NCBI GenBank assembly: GCA_033002965.1
Contig: JAURVB010013853.1
Span: forward strand, 1 to 64,000
From: Piper betle
Taxonomy: Eukaryota; Streptophyta; Magnoliopsida; Piperales; Piperaceae
DNA length: 64,000 nt
Direction: 5' to 3'
Both the position numbers and the translations under genes were made by a program. The notes beneath the pieces were generated by a model, which worked only from the letters and a program-made list of their open reading frames with translations, was not told the origin of the DNA and ran no database searches. Below, in pieces: positions 1-11,245 of the stretch; the stretch's first letter is position 1; each line of letters begins with the position of its first letter.

Positions 1-880
1 GTTGTTAATGAATTTACAGGTGGTTCACACCCTGCAGCACTTCAAGACGCCATTATCAATCCTACCAAAAGAACAAGTGGACAAGTCGCTACAAGCATTT
101 GAACAAGTTTCACTCCCAGCTCGGCAATCACTCAATTGTTTTTCACGAATTTTAGCTTCCTGGCATGCTTCTTTCAATCATTTCTGATAAGGAGATAAAA
201 CATTATCCTAGATTTAAGGAGAACGGTGGTTGCATTCGTTGGTCGATCATATAGGAGCTCCGAGCAAACATTGCCCTCTGTTCTTGTTATTGCTGTTATT
301 TCTGCATCTTTAACTTCTAAGGCCAGGCTTGGTACTTGTGGCATTCAGCAGATTGGGGGCCACTTGGTATCAAACAGGTGCACGTCTATTGCTGCTGGGA
401 TTAATGCATTGGCTTTGAAGCATGGCATTTCATCGCGCCTTGGCCAGCTATTATTCCTGTACCAATTTCTTACCTTATAGTACTCCAATGGTGGATACTT
501 CCTTGTAATTCGTAATCTGTACAACTTTGGGGATAAGGTTCTTGTAAAGGGGAGGGTAATTTGTATGAATATAGTGAGTAGAGGAGTACGAAGGGGCATT
601 GCGGGCTTCGAACTGTCAGCATTTAGTTGTAACCGTCAGTTTTGAATGAAATGTACTGGCGGAAAACTAGGAGTTGGGCTGGAAAACAGAATAAAAGGGG
701 AGAAACAAACTATAATTGGCATGACTTGAAGAATTGAATTCTTGATTTTGTTTTTCCATTTATCTTCTTCCTATTTTCTAGAACGATCAACAAGGGAGCA
801 AGGGTTTCATCCCTGTCCTGTCCTCCACCATTTCAGTCGCATCCTCCCAACCTCCTCTGTTTCGTAGGCTGGTCGTCAAA
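1..880. other. No recognisable gene
   Basis: Short open stretches occur on both strands, the longest about 85 codons (226-480 plus and 345-599 minus), but none shows a domain I recognise and they overlap each other. The segment could be flank or decayed exon sequence of a gene lying to the left of the window. Confidence 0.4.
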
Positions 881-883
881 TCC

Positions 884-2051
884 ATGGCCCCACCGAAGCA
901 AGGGAACAAGCTTTTAAGTAAGCTTAAAAAGGTGAAATCAGCTTTTGAGCTCAAGGAATCTGATCTTTGTTTATGAGTGGAATGTTTGGTTATCTTCCAA
1001 TGCAACATTGAAAAGTGAGGCCCATTCGGTTGCAGGTGATTTCTTTGGGAAGAGTGATGATGTATATGGATTTGGAGGAGTACTTCTGGAGATGCTTACT
1101 GGACTGCGTGCTGAGCCCAGCCCATTTCTTTCCGATCTGTTGGGTAGGCTGTTGGATCCGGGATTTGCAAGTTACGGATATGCTACGGATATCCTTACAA
1201 GCAACGGATATGCTGCTCCCAAGGATGTTGCAACAGGTACAATCAGTTCTATTTAAACATTGCTAATCAAGCTAAGGGCTAATAGTTCTTCAATGTTATG
1301 TGTTCTTCGAAGATCTCTAAATCGTAAGGGAGCCAAGATGTCTCCAAGATGAGATTCCAACAACATTTTAGGACTACTTAAATTTTTATTGAAAAAGTAG
1401 TGGTGCTGATATTCTCCCAGTTCAGGGATTAGCAAGTGTTAGTATTCTTGGAGGAGATTGTCTTCCAAAACTACCTTATTATAGATTTTTTGCATTCCAA
1501 TTGGCGTAATTGACGGCGATTATGATATTTCAGTAATAGTATGCTCACTTTTAAGTAGGCTTAAAAAGGTGAAATCAGCTTTCCAGCTCAAGGAATCTGT
1601 TCTTTGTGTACGAGTGGAATGTTTGGTTATTTTCGAATGTAACATTTAAAAGTGAGCCCATTTGGTTGCAGGTGATTTATATGGGAATACTGATGATGTA
1701 TATGGACTTGGAGAAGTACTTGTGGACATACTGCTTGTTGGACTGTGTGCCCTCGACACTAGCCGGCCAAGTGGCCAGCAAAACCTAGTCGAGTCGACTC
1801 GCCCATTACTTTCTGATCGGCTGGAGGGAGTCATGGATAAGCGGTTGGAGGGGCAGTACCCGCCTGAGGCAGCCCTAAAGGCGGCATGGCTTTCACTCAA
1901 GTGCCTCGACAATGACCCAAGAAATAGACCCTCTATGAGGGAGGTTGTGGATGCCTTGGAACAGATTGAAGCCATCAAACAAAAGCCTACGGCTGCCAAG
2001 CCCAAGACCGCCGCTCCCCCTGCCAACCATCGCCCTTCCCCGATGGTTTAG
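884..2051 (+). pseudogene. Scrambled receptor-like cytoplasmic kinase (RLCK-VII/PBL-like) remnant
   Basis: Only the C-terminal lobe of a PBL-type Ser/Thr kinase is visible. The 1672-2051 piece reads DDVYGLGEVL (subdomain IX, normally DVYSFGVVLLE), then LDTSRPSGQQNLV, RLEGQYPPEAALKAAWLSLK and NRPSMREVV (subdomain XI) before a Pro/Ala-rich tail and a stop. A credible intron runs from 1237 (GT) to 1671 (AG): it joins GYAAPKDVATG of the activation segment (about 1206-1236) to the next exon in phase. Another copy of the subdomain IX exon (1036 onward, DDVYGFGGVLLEMLTGLRA) lies upstream of that activation segment, so the order is wrong for one kinase. No P-loop, catalytic Lys, HRD or DFG is present. 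A 30-codon ORF starts at the ATG at 884 but ends at 976. A duplicated and truncated gene fragment is most likely; expression is possible, kinase activity is not. Confidence 0.7.
911..1736 (+). repeat. Direct duplication of a kinase intron/exon block
   Basis: The block 911-1100 recurs at 1548-1736, offset by about 636 bp. Each copy holds the end of an intron (TTGGTTGCAG or TCGGTTGCAG acceptor) and the start of the subdomain IX exon. The copies differ at scattered bases, so the duplication is not recent. Confidence 0.75.
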
Positions 2052-2133
2052 GATTATTTTTCTTATTTCTTGCTTTTGTCAATGGTTTAGGGCTAGCTTA
2101 CTTCTAAATTCATACTTAAGATTTTTTTCTTCT

Positions 2134-4014
2134 TTCCGAGACGAGAGCTTTCACTTTCAGTTTTCCCACAAGGTTCAATGGTACAAAGCCATTAAGTTTT
2201 CCAGCATGACTTTAAGGAGTTTGGTTTGGCGGGCCCGAAAGAGCAAAGCCTTTTTCTTGCAATTTTCATAAATAATTTTTGGAAGATTCTTTTGGAGAAA
2301 CCCATAAATCTGGATCTTTTTCAGACAATGTAAGGTGGTCACACAGACATCTTCCATAGATTCCCACAGTTCTTTCTCAGAAAAATCAAATCCTTCCTGT
2401 AAAATAAGTACAAATTTGAAACCCAAGTAATGTAAGAGCAAATGAACCAATTTAAAATGTGCCTGAATTATATGCTTGCGCCTATTCTGTCATCCAAATT
2501 ATCACCATCGACTCTTCTGTTACAAGCAGCCCAATCATCATCATCCTCTGAAGTTCTTTCATTTTCCATTGCACCATCAGATCGAAGATCTTGACACATA
2601 GAATATATATAGTCTCCACTTAATTCTATTCTGAGATTCTCAAGGCTCGAACACCAATCTAAAATGTTGTCAAGTCCAATTATCTCAGATTTCAGCAATT
2701 TGGTATCAAGTTCCACATATAGAGATTTAATGGATGGACCAGCTCTTGCTTCATCATCATCCACATAACAGTATCGAAAAAGGCAAAACATCAGTCAAAG
2801 AAAATGAGATAAAACCATAGTTTTTTTAATAGAAAACTAAACTAGAGATTATATGACAATCAATGCAACAATGACTAACAGTCTATATTACAAGCAGTAG
2901 TGACAGCTAACTCATGTTTAGGAGTAAATATAAAAATGTTGACTTGTAGAGTTGGAGACTCAAAGTAACACTTCAGAAACAAGCTTAGGCGTTGACTTTT
3001 CCTTCTTTTTTTTAAAAAAAGAAAAAAGAAGAAAAAAGAAGAAGAAAAGAACTGTCATTCAATATGCTTTCTTTAGATATACCAAAGACCTGCCTTGAAA
3101 GTTGGCCACTAAAAAGGGAGTAACTGAAGGCATACTCTGCAGCCAAGTATTTCTAATTAAGATGGTGTCAGTCGTCATGAGAGCAGTCATCGCCCATTTC
3201 AGTCAAATTCAATGTAGCTTTCGTAAGCGAAGACAAATTTTCCAACACCTATGCCTTCCTCAGTGAATCTCCTTCAATCACCAAAGGCAAGTGTGGTGCT
3301 TGATTTCAATCTCACCATCAGGATAAGAAAAATCGAATATTTTCAACGTCACAAGATTTGGGTTCCTCGGGACTATTTTTAGAAGGGATCATTTATTGCA
3401 GGCAGCTAATGTGAGCTTTGCAAGTAGGGGACTCTGTGAAGTTAGATCAAGCTTGGCATTCTCACTCAATTCACTTCCTCTAAGATAACAAGTTTTGAGG
3501 GAGACCAGGTGAGTGGAAGGAGGCAAATCAAAGTTGCAATATTGCAATTTTAAATGAACGAATGATTCACAAATAAAAAAGCATGGAGGTAGCATGCAGG
3601 GCACATTAGGTTTCTCCCCAGATTGCAAGTCCAACTCAAGTTCCTCATCACGCAAAATGCATCCATGAATCCACTCTAGCTGCATCTCCGTCTCTGTAGA
3701 CTGCAACAATCGACAAATTTTGGACATTTGCACCCTTACGAAGAGCTAAAACACTGTAAATGTTAACTTTACGACTACTAGATTGACGGCCAAACGCCAA
3801 ATTATCCAGATACATCCACAGCAATCTCCATCTACTTGATAATATGCTGGTCTGTGTTGCATTTTTAGTAGGCAAGAGAGATAGCATCTTAACAAGTAAA
3901 GCATCAGGCAAATCACTTAAACGATCAACAGCATTACACTTTTCCCTCATTTCCACCTTCCCAATGCTCTTTTTCTTGTAAACCTTCCCTCTGCCTGCCT
4001 CCAAAAGTATCCTG
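2134..4014 (-). pseudogene. F-box/LRR (FBD-like) protein gene, frameshifted copy 1
   Basis: Reading leftward, the first exon encodes an F-box (from a likely Met at 3950: [20 protein letters not shown], then SSRWRLLW), followed by LRR-type segments (GEKPNVPCMLPPCFF, FVHLKLQYCNFDLP, LVSLKTCYLRGSELSENA). Later exons give an acidic region (2468-2791, ERTSEDDDDW) and a C-terminal segment VTTLHCLKKIQIYGFLQKN (about 2175-2450) typical of plant F-box/FBD/LRR proteins, which act as substrate receptors in SCF ubiquitin ligases. The sequence before the Met runs into a possible splice acceptor (TTTTTGCAG near 4015), so an upstream exon may exist. Compared with copy 2, about 11 bases are missing near 3635-3645, between MHFA and LELDLQSGEK, which shifts the frame and creates a stop. 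The protein cannot be made intact. Confidence 0.75.
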
Positions 4015-4095
4015 CAAAAACAAATTTATATTAAAAAATGTCGAACATATAAATAGACAAAAGGTTCCATCATAATTTTTCAAGATAAACTTTAA
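2134..4095. repeat. Segmental duplication, copy 1 (partner 13668-15662)
   Basis: About 1.95 kb matches 13668-15662 in the same orientation, with exons and introns colinear throughout. The offset is about 11.54 kb at both ends, and homology starts at TCTTTCCGAG and fades after TTTTTCAAGA. The intervening 9.5 kb is not duplicated. Confidence 0.85.
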
Positions 4096-4609
4096 ACTAA
4101 TTATCCTTAATGAATAAAGTTCATGGGTGTATTCTAATAACTACCAAGGCTATAACAACTAAAAAAAGTAGATATTAAAATTTTAAAAATACTTTGTGTT
4201 TTAATATATGATGCAAAAGTGAACTAATAGAAGTAGATATTAAAGAACTTTATTTCACTTTTAGATAAGAAAATTTTAATATAAAATTAGGATATAGTCG
4301 TACTTCAACTTCTGACATAAATAGTATTATAATATCAAAATATAGAAATAATCTAAAAACACAATCATGCTGAGACAAATAAAAAGAGACAATGTTCACT
4401 ATTAAAAAGCAAACACTTAAGAATAACATGTACAATCTAAATCATTACCCGAGTCCTCCTCATCATTCTCATCTTGCTCTCTTCATGATATCATGGACGT
4501 AGTCAATCTTGAACCCGAATTAAATCTTTAATTGGGTTCGGTTTCAAGCATTAGAATGATATGTTATATAACTAATAACCCACAAATTTTGACTAAGTTG
4601 AAATTTTTA
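4096..4609. other. AT-rich intergenic DNA with a 39-bp inverted match to 10586-10624
   Basis: No gene is seen. Bases 4109-4147 are the exact reverse complement of 10586-10624 (39 bp, containing CATGGGTGTATTCTAATAAC). This suggests the end of a shared small transposon or MITE. Confidence 0.5.
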
Positions 4610-4729
4610 TATAGGGCCGATTTGAACCGATTCAACTGGACCGATCTAACTGGATCAATTCCTGACCGATTCGATTTGATTCAGTGACTCTCTTGAAACC
4701 TGATTCCGATTCCGATTTTTGTACCTATG
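4610..4729 (-). mobile_element. End fragment of the CATAGTTGCAAAAATCGG TIR family
   Basis: The stretch is dense in CCGATT/GATTCCGAT words and ends GATTTTTGTACCTATG, the reverse complement of the TIR seen at 31337 and 63558. The other end is not found nearby, so this is a fragment. Confidence 0.5.
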
Positions 4730-4829
4730 GGTAAAACACATGAATCGGGCTATATACACAAACCGGCTGGTTCTAGTTTTTTACTAAAATAGAGGGAAAA
4801 ACCGGTTCGATTCTAATACTATATATGTA

Positions 4830-5700
4830 ACGACCCAGGCAATTAACATAATTTGCAAACTATTCTTTCAATGATTAACTTAGCTAAAGATATATAAGAA
4901 TGCCCCCACAATATAATGGATCTTATCTCGGTAGGTATTGGATACGAACCTAATTATTTGGGGATCTTATTGAGAAAATAAAAGGAGGTGGGCGAGACAA
5001 AAAGAAATAGAAAAAACAAAATCAGCTTTCAACCAAAAGAGAATTTACATCCCATCTTTTATATTTTCTCTCGTGTAATTCCATTTGTTTTATAGAAAAC
5101 CTGGTGACGACGAAACCTAGGAGGCGGATGGGACAATGGTGGTGAGGTGCAGTCTGGGTGGAGGAAGACGGCGATGGGTCGGGGATGGGTCGGGGACAGT
5201 GGTTGAAGAGGAAGGCAACATGGGCCCCAACGATGGCAGCGTTGGTGGGAGGAAAAGGGCAAACGGGAGAGGAAGAGGCATGCGGAGAAAACTCGGGAGA
5301 AAGACATATACGTGCAAGGGTAGTTTTATAAATAAAATTTGACTAGCTCTCGACTCGAGTCAATAATAATAAAATAAATCTAAAAAATATAAAATAAAAT
5401 ATAATAAAATTCAATAAAATGTGATACACCTAACAATCGTCTAATAGTATATTCTAACTCTACCAAACCACCCAACACACTAGCTAACACGTCCTAACGT
5501 GGTAAACGACTTCAATCTAATTCTACGATGTACTATATCAAAATATAAAAAAAACTATCATACTGTCGTATATTCTGATAACTCATTTTATTGTTATCTT
5601 AGTGAAGTTATCATGATATACTTGAGTATATATGACCCCTCATAACTCATACACGCAACTAACCTCAGCTTACTTGAATTCTTAAAAAATCTACTTGGCA
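4830..5700 (-). mobile_element. Partial LTR-family copy (5' arm plus GC-rich cassette), reverse orientation
   Basis: Reverse-complemented, 5350-5700 matches the first ~450 bp of the solo LTR at 33723 (TACTCAAGTAT, GAGTTATCAG, GTAGAATTAG, TTAGGACGTGTTAG, then GACTCGAGTCG). A GC-rich cassette (5105-5290) follows. Its sequence is unlike the cassette of the solo LTR. ORFs across 5059-5342 on both strands reflect this cassette and are not genes. The left side near 4830 reads TGTAACGACCC, like an LTR start, and may belong to another element. Confidence 0.6.
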
Positions 5701-5772
5701 CAAATATATTCAAAATAAGAAGCAAAGAAGTAAAAGAATAGATGACTAAAGTTTGAATATTATGTATATTAT

Positions 5773-5997
5773 TATATTATATTATTAAGTCGAGTTCAAG
5801 TTGAGCTACGAGTCAAGTTCGAGTTATAACCGAGTCGAGTTGAGTCGAGTCAAACACTGCCTTGCTCAAGCACGTCTCGTAAGATTTAAGTTCAAGTTGA
5901 GTTTGAGCTCGAGCATTTAAATGTCTAATTTCGAGTCAAGTCAAGTTAAGCCAAACCCCAAATGCTCATGAGCTGACTGGTTCAATTAGCAGCCCTA
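5773..5997 (-). mobile_element. Partial TAGGG...-ended MITE (reverse orientation)
   Basis: The right end is AATTAGCAGCCCTA, the reverse complement of the MITE terminus. Inside are the family's CTCGAGTTCGA-type repeats. It stops at an ATATTAT tract like the partial copy at 7808, so the two share the same truncation point. Confidence 0.6.
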
Positions 5998-6953
5998 ACT
6001 ATAATAATTTTACATCTTACAAATACATTTCCATCCACTATGACTTTATAAGATTGTCTTTAATTGTATAATAAGATAGACTATAGTAATTTAATTTATT
6101 TTTTATTTTTGTTATATTTTGATAGGTCAAATCTTCTACTTTTAATTAGAAATAAATTTTAACTCATTTTTTTAATATAAGAGAGATTATGTTAATGTTA
6201 AAAAGGATATACATAAAACGGTATTCTCAGGTAAATTATAAAACATCAGAAAATCCATGTTAGGACTAATTAATTACATGTTAATCTAAAAAGTAAAACC
6301 AGCCCCATAATCATGAAAAAACAAAATACAAGTTTCGATCAATTTAATTAAAAAATAATTGAGTGAGTCGTCAATGAGTTATACAAAATCACATATCATG
6401 TTAAACTAAAAAATTGGTAAGAATTAACATCCATGATCAAGCAATGTATATCAATCTTTTCAAACAACACCTAATTTACACTCTTCCATATATGATCAAG
6501 CAGTACTTATTACTTACATTCTGGTATAGATAGCCTAATCACAACCTCTATAAATTACGCTCACTTGTTTTTATGTCATATATTTAAGCTTGGACAAACA
6601 AAACATAATAGAAATGAAAACAAAAATGCGAAAGGATAATATTTACAGAACGACAAATTAATAATTTTGTATTAAACCTACTCATGATAGAGTAAGCAAA
6701 ATTTGAAATAGATTTTAATGGAAATCATAAAATTACAATTGGTACTTGCATGAATTTACGTAAAAACAGTTAAGTTAAAAAAATGGCTGTCAATATTTTG
6801 GCCAACAATGATGGTAATTAATATTGTAAGTATCAACTAGAGCTAAATTACCAATTACTATCACATAGATATATAGATTTATAGATTTATGTAGGAGGAG
6901 TTCAATAATTGGAAATATTGCTTGACATGCATGCATGTATATATATAAAGCTC
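5998..6953. other. AT-rich spacer, no gene seen
   Basis: Stops are dense in all frames. No repeat family recognised elsewhere in the window reaches into this stretch. Confidence 0.5.
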
Positions 6954-7800
6954 ATGGACGTAAAGCTCCACCACCTGATCCTCACCGCCGTCATCACAGT
7001 CTGCATTATCGCCGGCACCCTCGTCGCCATACTCAGCCGCCGCCACCGTCACGCCCTTGCCTTCGACGACCCAGGCCTCGAGAGGGAGCCGCTGGACACC
7101 CAGCTCAACCTCCTCGCATGCGTCTACTCCCCCGCCACATGCTCGCCGCCCTCAACCTCATCAAGATGTCCTGTGGCGCCGACCGCTCCCCCTTCTCCGC
7201 CCAACTTATGCACCTCATCAAGCTCACCCAGCTCACCAGCGCCATTGATTTTTTGTTCCAGTACCGCGGCAAAGAAGAAGAAGACGACAATCACCAAGAC
7301 CATGAAGATCACCAGTACGGCAGGCAAGACGTGCACCTAGTGCACGCCACCGCCGACGCCTTCATCCGCGAGACTGGCGTCTCCCTCCACTTCCTCGAGG
7401 CGGTGTCGGAATTATGAACCATGCACGAGGATGTGCGCAATGTGGCGGACGACGTCGGAGCCAACGTCGTCCTCCTCCACTTCCACAAGCACTGCCTCTG
7501 CAACGGTCTCATGGAGGTCTTCGATGAGGGCTACCGGGCTGCCAACCAGAAGGTGCTGGAGTGGGTGCGGTTCATGGTGGAGATGCTCGTCGACAGTGGC
7601 ATCGGCTGCTGTGGGCACCAGCAGGTGGCGGCGCTCTTCTTTGGCCGCCCTGACGACGGGAGGCGCTGTCGTACGCGGCAAGGATCTCTGGGCATCCGGC
7701 CATGACGATGATGGTGGTACGGTTCCTGCCGGCATTGGACAAGGTGTTTCTGTTGGAGGTGTCGACGCCGTTGGCGAAGAGAAAGGGGGATGAGGGTGGG
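6954..7800 (+). pseudogene. C-terminal remnant of a CHX-type cation/H+ antiporter (CPA2)
   Basis: Plant CHX proteins exchange K+/Na+ for H+ across endomembranes or the plasma membrane. Here only the last transmembrane segment (LILTAVITVCIIAGTLVAIL) and the soluble C-terminal domain remain. Typical landmarks follow: LNLLACVYSP, then in another frame LAALNLIK, ADRSPFSAQLMHLIKLT, MHEDVRNVADDVGANVVLLHFHKH, GYRAANQKVLE, ILVDSGIG-like and VAALFFGRPDD, then PAMTMMVVRFLP. At least two frameshifts (near 7135 and near 7665) and an in-frame TGA at 7415-7417 (VSEL-stop-TMHEDV) break it. The ion-translocating N-terminal domain is absent, and a MITE at 7808 follows directly. High GC contrasts with the AT-rich flanks and fits a former coding exon. 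Confidence 0.75.
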
Positions 7801-7807
7801 GTGTTGG

Positions 7808-8030
7808 TAGGGTTGCTAATTGAGCTAGCCAGCTCGAGAGCATTTGGCGTTCGGCTCGTTTCAACTCGACTCAAAACTCGACATTTAAATGTTTGAGCTC
7901 AAACTCGAATCCTACGAGCCAAGTTTGAGCAATGCAATGTTTGACTCGACTCGACTTGGGTATAACTCGAACTCGACTCGTAGCTCTACTTGAACTCGAC
8001 TCGATAATATAATATAATAATATACATAAT
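7808..8030 (+). mobile_element. Partial TAGGG...-ended MITE abutting the CHX relic
   Basis: It starts TAGGGTTGCTAATTGAGC and carries the family's GACTCGA/CTCGAACTCG words, then stops in an ATAATAT tract. The second TIR and the tRNA-like centre are missing. Confidence 0.65.
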
Positions 8031-8454
8031 ATCACTTGTATACTCAAAATACATTTAAAAATGTGACACGTGATATAATTTTGCATTAAAATACACTTCT
8101 TTGGATTCTTCTTAGCCTCAAATTTCCAATCGTCTCTTTCCTTCACGGTTTCCAAAAGGTTCTTCCATGCATTATCAGGTTATCTAGTTAATAGTCATCT
8201 ATAAAAAAATATCACATAATTATATGAAAAAGAAAAAAACAAATTAGTAGAGGATGCACACTCATATTAAAAATTTCTTCCATGTTTGCTGAAAACATGA
8301 TATGAAAAATACTTATATATAAAAAAGGAAAGCACTAAATCAAACACAACAAAATAAACACACAACAAATATACATAAAATAGAAATCAATCATAGAAAA
8401 TTATGTTTATTGTAAAACAATATCAAGAAATTTAAATTGGCTTAATTCAATTTA
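8031..8454. other. AT-rich spacer, no gene seen
   Basis: The sequence is A-rich, with no ORF or repeat I recognise. Confidence 0.45.
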
Positions 8455-9425
8455 ATTGTATAGCATTTTATTAGATTTTATTTAATATTTTTGGGATTTA
8501 TTTTATTATTATTGACTCGAGTCGGGAGCGAGTCAAATTTTATTTACAAAACTACCCTTGCATTCATTTTCTCCCCAACCAAAGCGTCGCTTCATCTTCT
8601 CATGGGCGGTTGGGCCAACAGACCTCTACTTATAGACCTGCAGCGCCTCCCTCATCTGACAACCTTCATCTCTGACCACCTTCCCCGATCCATCATCGTC
8701 CTCCACCCGGACCGCAGCCTGAGTTCCTCAATGTCCCTGATGTGCAATCTTCCTCCCTGCCGCCTTCTTCTACTGGCTGCCACCGCAACTGCCACTGTGG
8801 CAGACCAGAGCCATCATCTCGAACCACCTTCCCCGATCCATTGCCGTCCTCCACCCAGACCGCGGCTTGAGTTCTTTGGCATTCCCAAAGTGCAATCTTA
8901 CTCTCGGCCACCTCCTTCTTTTGGCCGCCACCGCAACCGCCGCTCTGGATGACCATAGCCACCATCTCCGGCCACCTTACCATATCCGTCACCGTCCTCC
9001 TACGCCCGGACCGCGGCCGAAGTTCTTTGACATTCCCAAAGTTCAATCTTCCTCCCGACCGCCTTCTTCTTCTGGCCACTGCTGCAGGCAGCGCTATAGC
9101 CGACCAGAGCCATCATCTCCGACCACCTTCCCATATCCATCACCGTCCTCCTCCGCCTGGACTGTGGCCTGAGTTCTCTGGCATTCCCAAATGCAATCTT
9201 CCATCTGGCTACTTGGCGCCTTCCTCTTCTAGCCCCCGCTGACGCTGTGGCGGACCGGAGCCATCATCTCCCACCACCTTCCCTGATCCATCGGCGCCCT
9301 CCTCCACTTGGACCACGGCCTGAGTTCTCCAGTGTTCCCGAAGTGCAATCGTCCTCCCAATCCCGGCCACCTTCTTCCTTTGCCACCGCTACTGTGACGA
9401 TCCCGGGAATGTCCGGCAAGTTTTT
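8455..9425 (+). mobile_element. LTR-family module: AT-rich arm, palindrome, GC-rich minisatellite cassette
   Basis: 8455-8570 matches the arm of the solo LTR (TTTTATTTAATATTTTTGGG..., then GACTCGAGTCGGGAGCGAGTC and TTTACAAAACTACCC). The GC-rich cassette that follows is a tandem repeat. No LTR termini are visible here, so it is a fragment or belongs to the related TIR family. Confidence 0.6.
8600..9400. repeat. Minisatellite, about five units of 148-151 bp
   Basis: The word CCACCTT with its context recurs at 8676, 8824, 8972, 9123 and 9274, i.e. periods of 148, 148, 151 and 151. Each unit also carries GAGTTCT...CATTCCCAAA and CCGTCCTCC-type words. Because the period is close to a multiple of three, several frames on both strands stay open (8491-8952, 8693-9079, 8867-9172). 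Those ORFs are by-products, not genes. Confidence 0.8.
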
Positions 9426-10231
9426 ACTTTACTGTACATAAAAAAAGAAGAAGTAAACATCACATAGCTATTTAAAATAATTAAATTCATCATTTACCCC
9501 TAAATTTTAACTTCATTTCCTTATAAAAAATATTGCTTAATTTTTTTCAAAATTAACGTTGTTAGGCAAATTTATATCGTTAAGTGATAACACGGGAAAT
9601 TTGCAACTGCTTAATTTATGATATAGAAATATTGCATCAAAATAAAATTAATTGATATTAATTATATTAAAATTAATTAATATATAAAATAAATGAATGT
9701 ATTAAAATAAATTATATGATCATTACAAATATATTATTATTTTATTTAATTTTCTATCATGGTCTTTTTATAACCTGTAAGATGAAATATTATTTATTAT
9801 TTTTTTACACATGGGTTAAAAATTAGACTTTCGTAATAAATAAAATAAAAAAAAATTAATGGGCCTTTTGTTCATTTTTTTCGCTAAAGGGTGAGTTGAC
9901 CGGTGCATTTATTGTTGGGTGTTAATTTAATATTTTTCTACTATTTTTTATAAAGATATTTTTCTACTATTAATAGTAGGAAGTTGGTTCTTTGAGGCAT
10001 TTGAACATATCAGCTAGCAAATGTATTGACAATTAAATATGAAATACATGATTGTCATGATACCTCGAATGACCTATAAAAAATAAATAAATATTTTTAT
10101 TACGAGATTATTAATGACTACACCCACAGAAAATGTGTCAAAAGTGCCCCAAGTAGATCAGAAGAATAAAGAGTCAACTTTAGAAGAAGAAAATCAACAT
10201 AAAAATAGAGAAAAGAGAAAAAAAAACATCA
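9426..10231. other. AT-rich spacer, no gene seen
   Basis: The stretch is very AT-rich with short poly-A and poly-T runs. Nothing is recognised until the hAT fragment that follows. Confidence 0.45.
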
Positions 10232-10560
10232 AAAGTGTGGAAGGAATTTTTGAGTGTGACTATTGACAAAAAGGAGTATAATCAATGTAAGCATTGTCAG
10301 AAGGAGTACTTGAAGTCTAAAAGTAGTTGTACTACATAATTGAATCGGTATTTGATAACATGCCCAAAGAAGAAGAAAACAAAAGGTCAACAAGAACTTG
10401 TGATTGTTGGAGACTTGCCTAATCAAGATAAGGATTTAGAATTTGTAAGTGTGACTACTTATAAGTATGATAAGGAAAGGGTGAGAAATATTTTATGTAT
10501 CTTGATCATAGTGAATGAAAGACCTTAGAGAGCAAGTTATTCAATATGTTGTGTAAGGCT
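10232..10560 (+). pseudogene. hAT transposase N-terminal fragment (BED finger)
   Basis: One frame reads KVWKEFLSVTIDKKEYNQ, then CKHCQKEYLKSKSSCTT, a stop, and LNRYLITCPKKKK. This is the C-x2-C...H...C layout of a BED zinc finger, with the first His lost to the stop and the next changed to Tyr. It is followed by YKYDKERVRNIL and VNERP, a stretch typical of hAT (Ac/Tam3-like) transposases. No catalytic core or dimerisation domain follows, so this is a decayed fragment. Confidence 0.65.
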
Positions 10561-10969
10561 CTTAACCCAAGACATTAGAAGACCTTTGGTAGTTATTAGA
10601 ATACACCCATGAACTTTATTCATTGGAGATGATAATAGAATGCATTTATTCCTTTTACAAAATTATTTATTTTTATTTAATTTAACATCTCACATTGAAT
10701 GGTATATGTCATTTTTTTTCCAGGATAAAGGCTGGATAAAAGCTGTCTAAATATAGTTGAAGGTTATAAAATATAGACTTTTGATAGTTTTTTTCAATAT
10801 TGGGTTTACAATTCTAAGCATTTTCTTTTAAAAATGTGTACTATTGAATGGTGCCTTAAGTATTTTGTAAAAAAAATTGAAACATAGTTGTAGCTTGAAA
10901 CGACCTTTTATTATTGAGATAGTTTATATAAATATGTTAATAGACTATTTTTGTTAATTTTAATCTCTA

Positions 10970-11245
10970 CAGCTGGATTTTTTCTTCTAAACGAGTTACT
11001 TTCAACCTTTTGATCAAGTTGGTTTCGAGCTCCCAAACGAGCTGGTTTCGAGCTCTTGAAAATTAAACAGTTTAAGTGTATTCGAGCTCGAGTCGAGCTT
11101 AAATAGCATAAAAATGTTCGAGTCGATTTCGAGCATATATGTTCAAAACTCGTTCGATCTCGAATGAGCTCGAATGAACTACGAGCTATTTGAGTTGAGT
11201 TCGAGCACAAGTCGAGCTTAGCTCGCTCGCTCATTTAGCAATCGC
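10970..11245 (+). mobile_element. Right half of a TAGGG...-ended MITE
   Basis: The sequence matches the right part of the full copy at 12661-13233 (GAGCTGGTTTCGAGCTC, AAATTAAACAGTTTAAGTGT, GCTCGCTCGCTCATTTAGCA). The left half is missing. Confidence 0.6.

Noticed and set aside
8491..9441. Proline/histidine-rich ORFs
   Set aside because: They are products of the ~150-bp minisatellite, whose period is near a multiple of three, and open frames occur on both strands.
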